DNA of 64,000 nt, taken from NCBI GenBank assembly GCA_018873245.2, contig JAEMBT020000006.1, forward strand, positions 2,049,855 to 2,113,854, in the 5' to 3' direction. Shown piece by piece: positions 62,501 to 64,000 of the stretch. Source of the DNA: Archegozetes longisetosus. Lineage: Eukaryota; Arthropoda; Arachnida; Sarcoptiformes; Trhypochthoniidae. Below the pieces are notes generated by a model, which saw nothing but the letters and a program-made list of their open reading frames with translations, was not told the origin of the DNA and searched no databases. The first letter of the stretch is position 1; every line of letters begins with the position of its first letter. Position numbers and translations under genes: made by a program.

Positions 62501-64000
62501 GAAAAGGATAAAAAAGGTTACAGTAGAGGAAAATCTATTGTAATTTGTATTCATTATTGTTAGCGTGTGTTTGAATGGAACTATTACTTAAAGTAATTAA
62601 TAAATATCGTGCTCTTCAGCATTCTTAAAACAAATTATACAAATAGTTTAGTATTATCATGCACATAAGCCTGTTTTCCGAGCTAAAGCTAGATTTCTAA
62701 AACACCAACTTGAGCTTGAGTTTCGGTTTGAGTTTACAAGCTTAAACTTATGGGCGTAGTCAATCCTTCATTGCTCTAATTTTGGCTGAAAATTACCTGA
62801 AAACTAAAATACTTTGCTTAATCCTCATTAAAATTTATTTTTCTTTGATTAGAATGCGTTTATGATGAATAAAACTGCTTGTTTTTGTATTATGCATACA
62901 TTTTAACGTTAGATCATGAGTTCGAAGCTCACGTGCATGAACTTGAATTGGGCTCGTAATGAGCGAACTTGCTGCTTGCTCTATATGCTCGAAAAACTCT
63001 AAGAGCTAGTTTCCGACTTGAGCTTTTGTGTATCATTAGTTGAATATTATTACAACTCACGCTTCCTATTAATAATTCATAATTTTAGGCAAGTTTTTCA
63101 AGGGAAGTAGAATTCAATGATTTAAAAAAATAAAATGTTAACGTGATTACTACAATAAAAATATAAAATTGGCTCAAAAGCAAGTATTCAAGTGCATATG
63201 TTCATTGCTATCCGGCGTGAAAAATTACCTCCATTAGTGCTATTTATTGTATGGGCATTAGTCAGATATCTGTTGTTGAAACTATTCGACAGTTCAGATG
63301 AATCAAAGAGTGATTTTAACAAAATGCTTATTTTGTACTTAAAACTTATACTTAAAACATTTGAGAGCTAATTGATTTAAAAGGTAACTGTTTAATAAGC
63401 CTATAAATAATAAGAGCTTGTTAGAAGTGTTCGTTATCGCCTAACAACAGAGGTTTTTCATATAGAAACATTCAAATTCCGGACTCTAAAAGTTACCTTG
63501 ATATCGCACTTATTTATTTAATAAGCTGATAGTACACTGACTTTGTACAGACAACCTCAAGAAAGCTTAAAATTTGATCTCTTAGTTCGAGAGACAAATG
63601 TGTGATAGAGCTCATATCCGTAAAAACAGTTTCTTATTAAACATAGCTTTTATAGATAATATATGTGAATAACACTTTTCGAATGTTTTGATCTCATAAT
63701 AAACTGAAATCGCTTCTTCAAAACGTTATCTGAATTAGCGAGTTTCTTGTTGATCTTGCTAGTCTAGTGGTCCAATTAATGGACTAGAATCAAAATGAAC
63801 TTAAAACTTGAGGTTCGTCTTCATAGAGATAAAAATTTGAGAACTATTTTTCAGCAATTTTTATAATGAAAATGTTGAAAATAAACTCATATTTAATATT
63901 ATTTTTGTGAGTGAACAAATTTAACAACTATAATAATTGAAATGAAAATGCCTTTAGCAGTTTTTGAATGCCTATTGAAAACGAAGTATGCTAAACTAAA
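47596..64000. other. AT-rich non-coding region; no gene recognised
   Basis: About 16.4 kb with only short open frames (under 90 codons), none with family motifs, signal peptides or credible splice partners. I saw no RNA gene. The one clear repeat is the AT microsatellite at 59156-59190. It could be intergenic or a long intron of a gene whose exons lie to the right. Very small exons could be missed by eye. Confidence 0.5.
59156..59190. repeat. (TA)n microsatellite
   Basis: A TA dinucleotide tract of 35 bp with a single G interruption. Confidence 0.9.

Noticed and set aside
62659-63030. Region rich in GAGCT/AGCTC words with hints of an inverted repeat
   Set aside because: The arms do not align beyond short words, so I cannot support a defined repeat.
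1-64000. tRNA, rRNA or snRNA genes
   Set aside because: None recognised by eye on either strand. The only tRNA-like sequence is the SINE candidate at 25.7 kb, which lacks a full cloverleaf.

Overview
The window is AT-rich eukaryotic nuclear DNA. Spliced genes have GT..AG introns of 65 bp to 21 kb, and the gene content is animal: two ciliary transition-zone proteins, a secreted adhesion-type protein and a neuropeptide GPCR of the pyrokinin/CAPA/neuromedin U class. That set suggests an invertebrate, most likely an arthropod. I cannot name the species from the sequence.

Layout. Positions 2-697 (+) hold the 3' end of an unrecognised Asn/Ser-rich protein. Positions 1558-2951 (+) hold a complete three-exon B9D2 gene (176 aa), and 2975-4879 (+) a single-exon tectonic gene (634 aa). 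Only 23 bp separate the B9D2 stop from the tectonic start. Both products belong to the MKS/B9 module of the ciliary transition zone, so this looks like a dicistronic or operon-like pair. A near-consensus RFX X-box lies about 90 bp upstream of B9D2. Positions 5491-14533 (+) hold an 11-exon gene for a secreted protein of about 1,817 aa: signal peptide, EGF-like unit, cadherin-like repeat, a long array of beta-rich repeats with a recurrent C-x12-C signature, one F5/8 type C (discoidin) domain and a novel-looking Cys-rich C-terminus. It carries one apparent 1-nt frameshift near 11375. Two fold-back (MITE-like) elements sit in its introns. Positions 16200-16800 (-) hold a decayed mariner-like transposase.

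Positions 18750-43098 (-) hold a complete 7TM receptor of 474 aa in three coding exons, with introns of 21.4 kb and 1.5 kb. A less AT-rich patch with a TATA-like motif and a CT/CA microsatellite at 47.1-47.6 kb may be its distal promoter and 5'UTR exon. The rest, including 47.6-64 kb, appears non-coding, with scattered repeat relics: a tRNA-like SINE candidate, a hAT-like terminus, an inverted repeat, direct repeats and microsatellites.

All splice structures were built by eye from reading frame, GT/AG sites and family similarity. There is no transcript evidence and no database search behind them.
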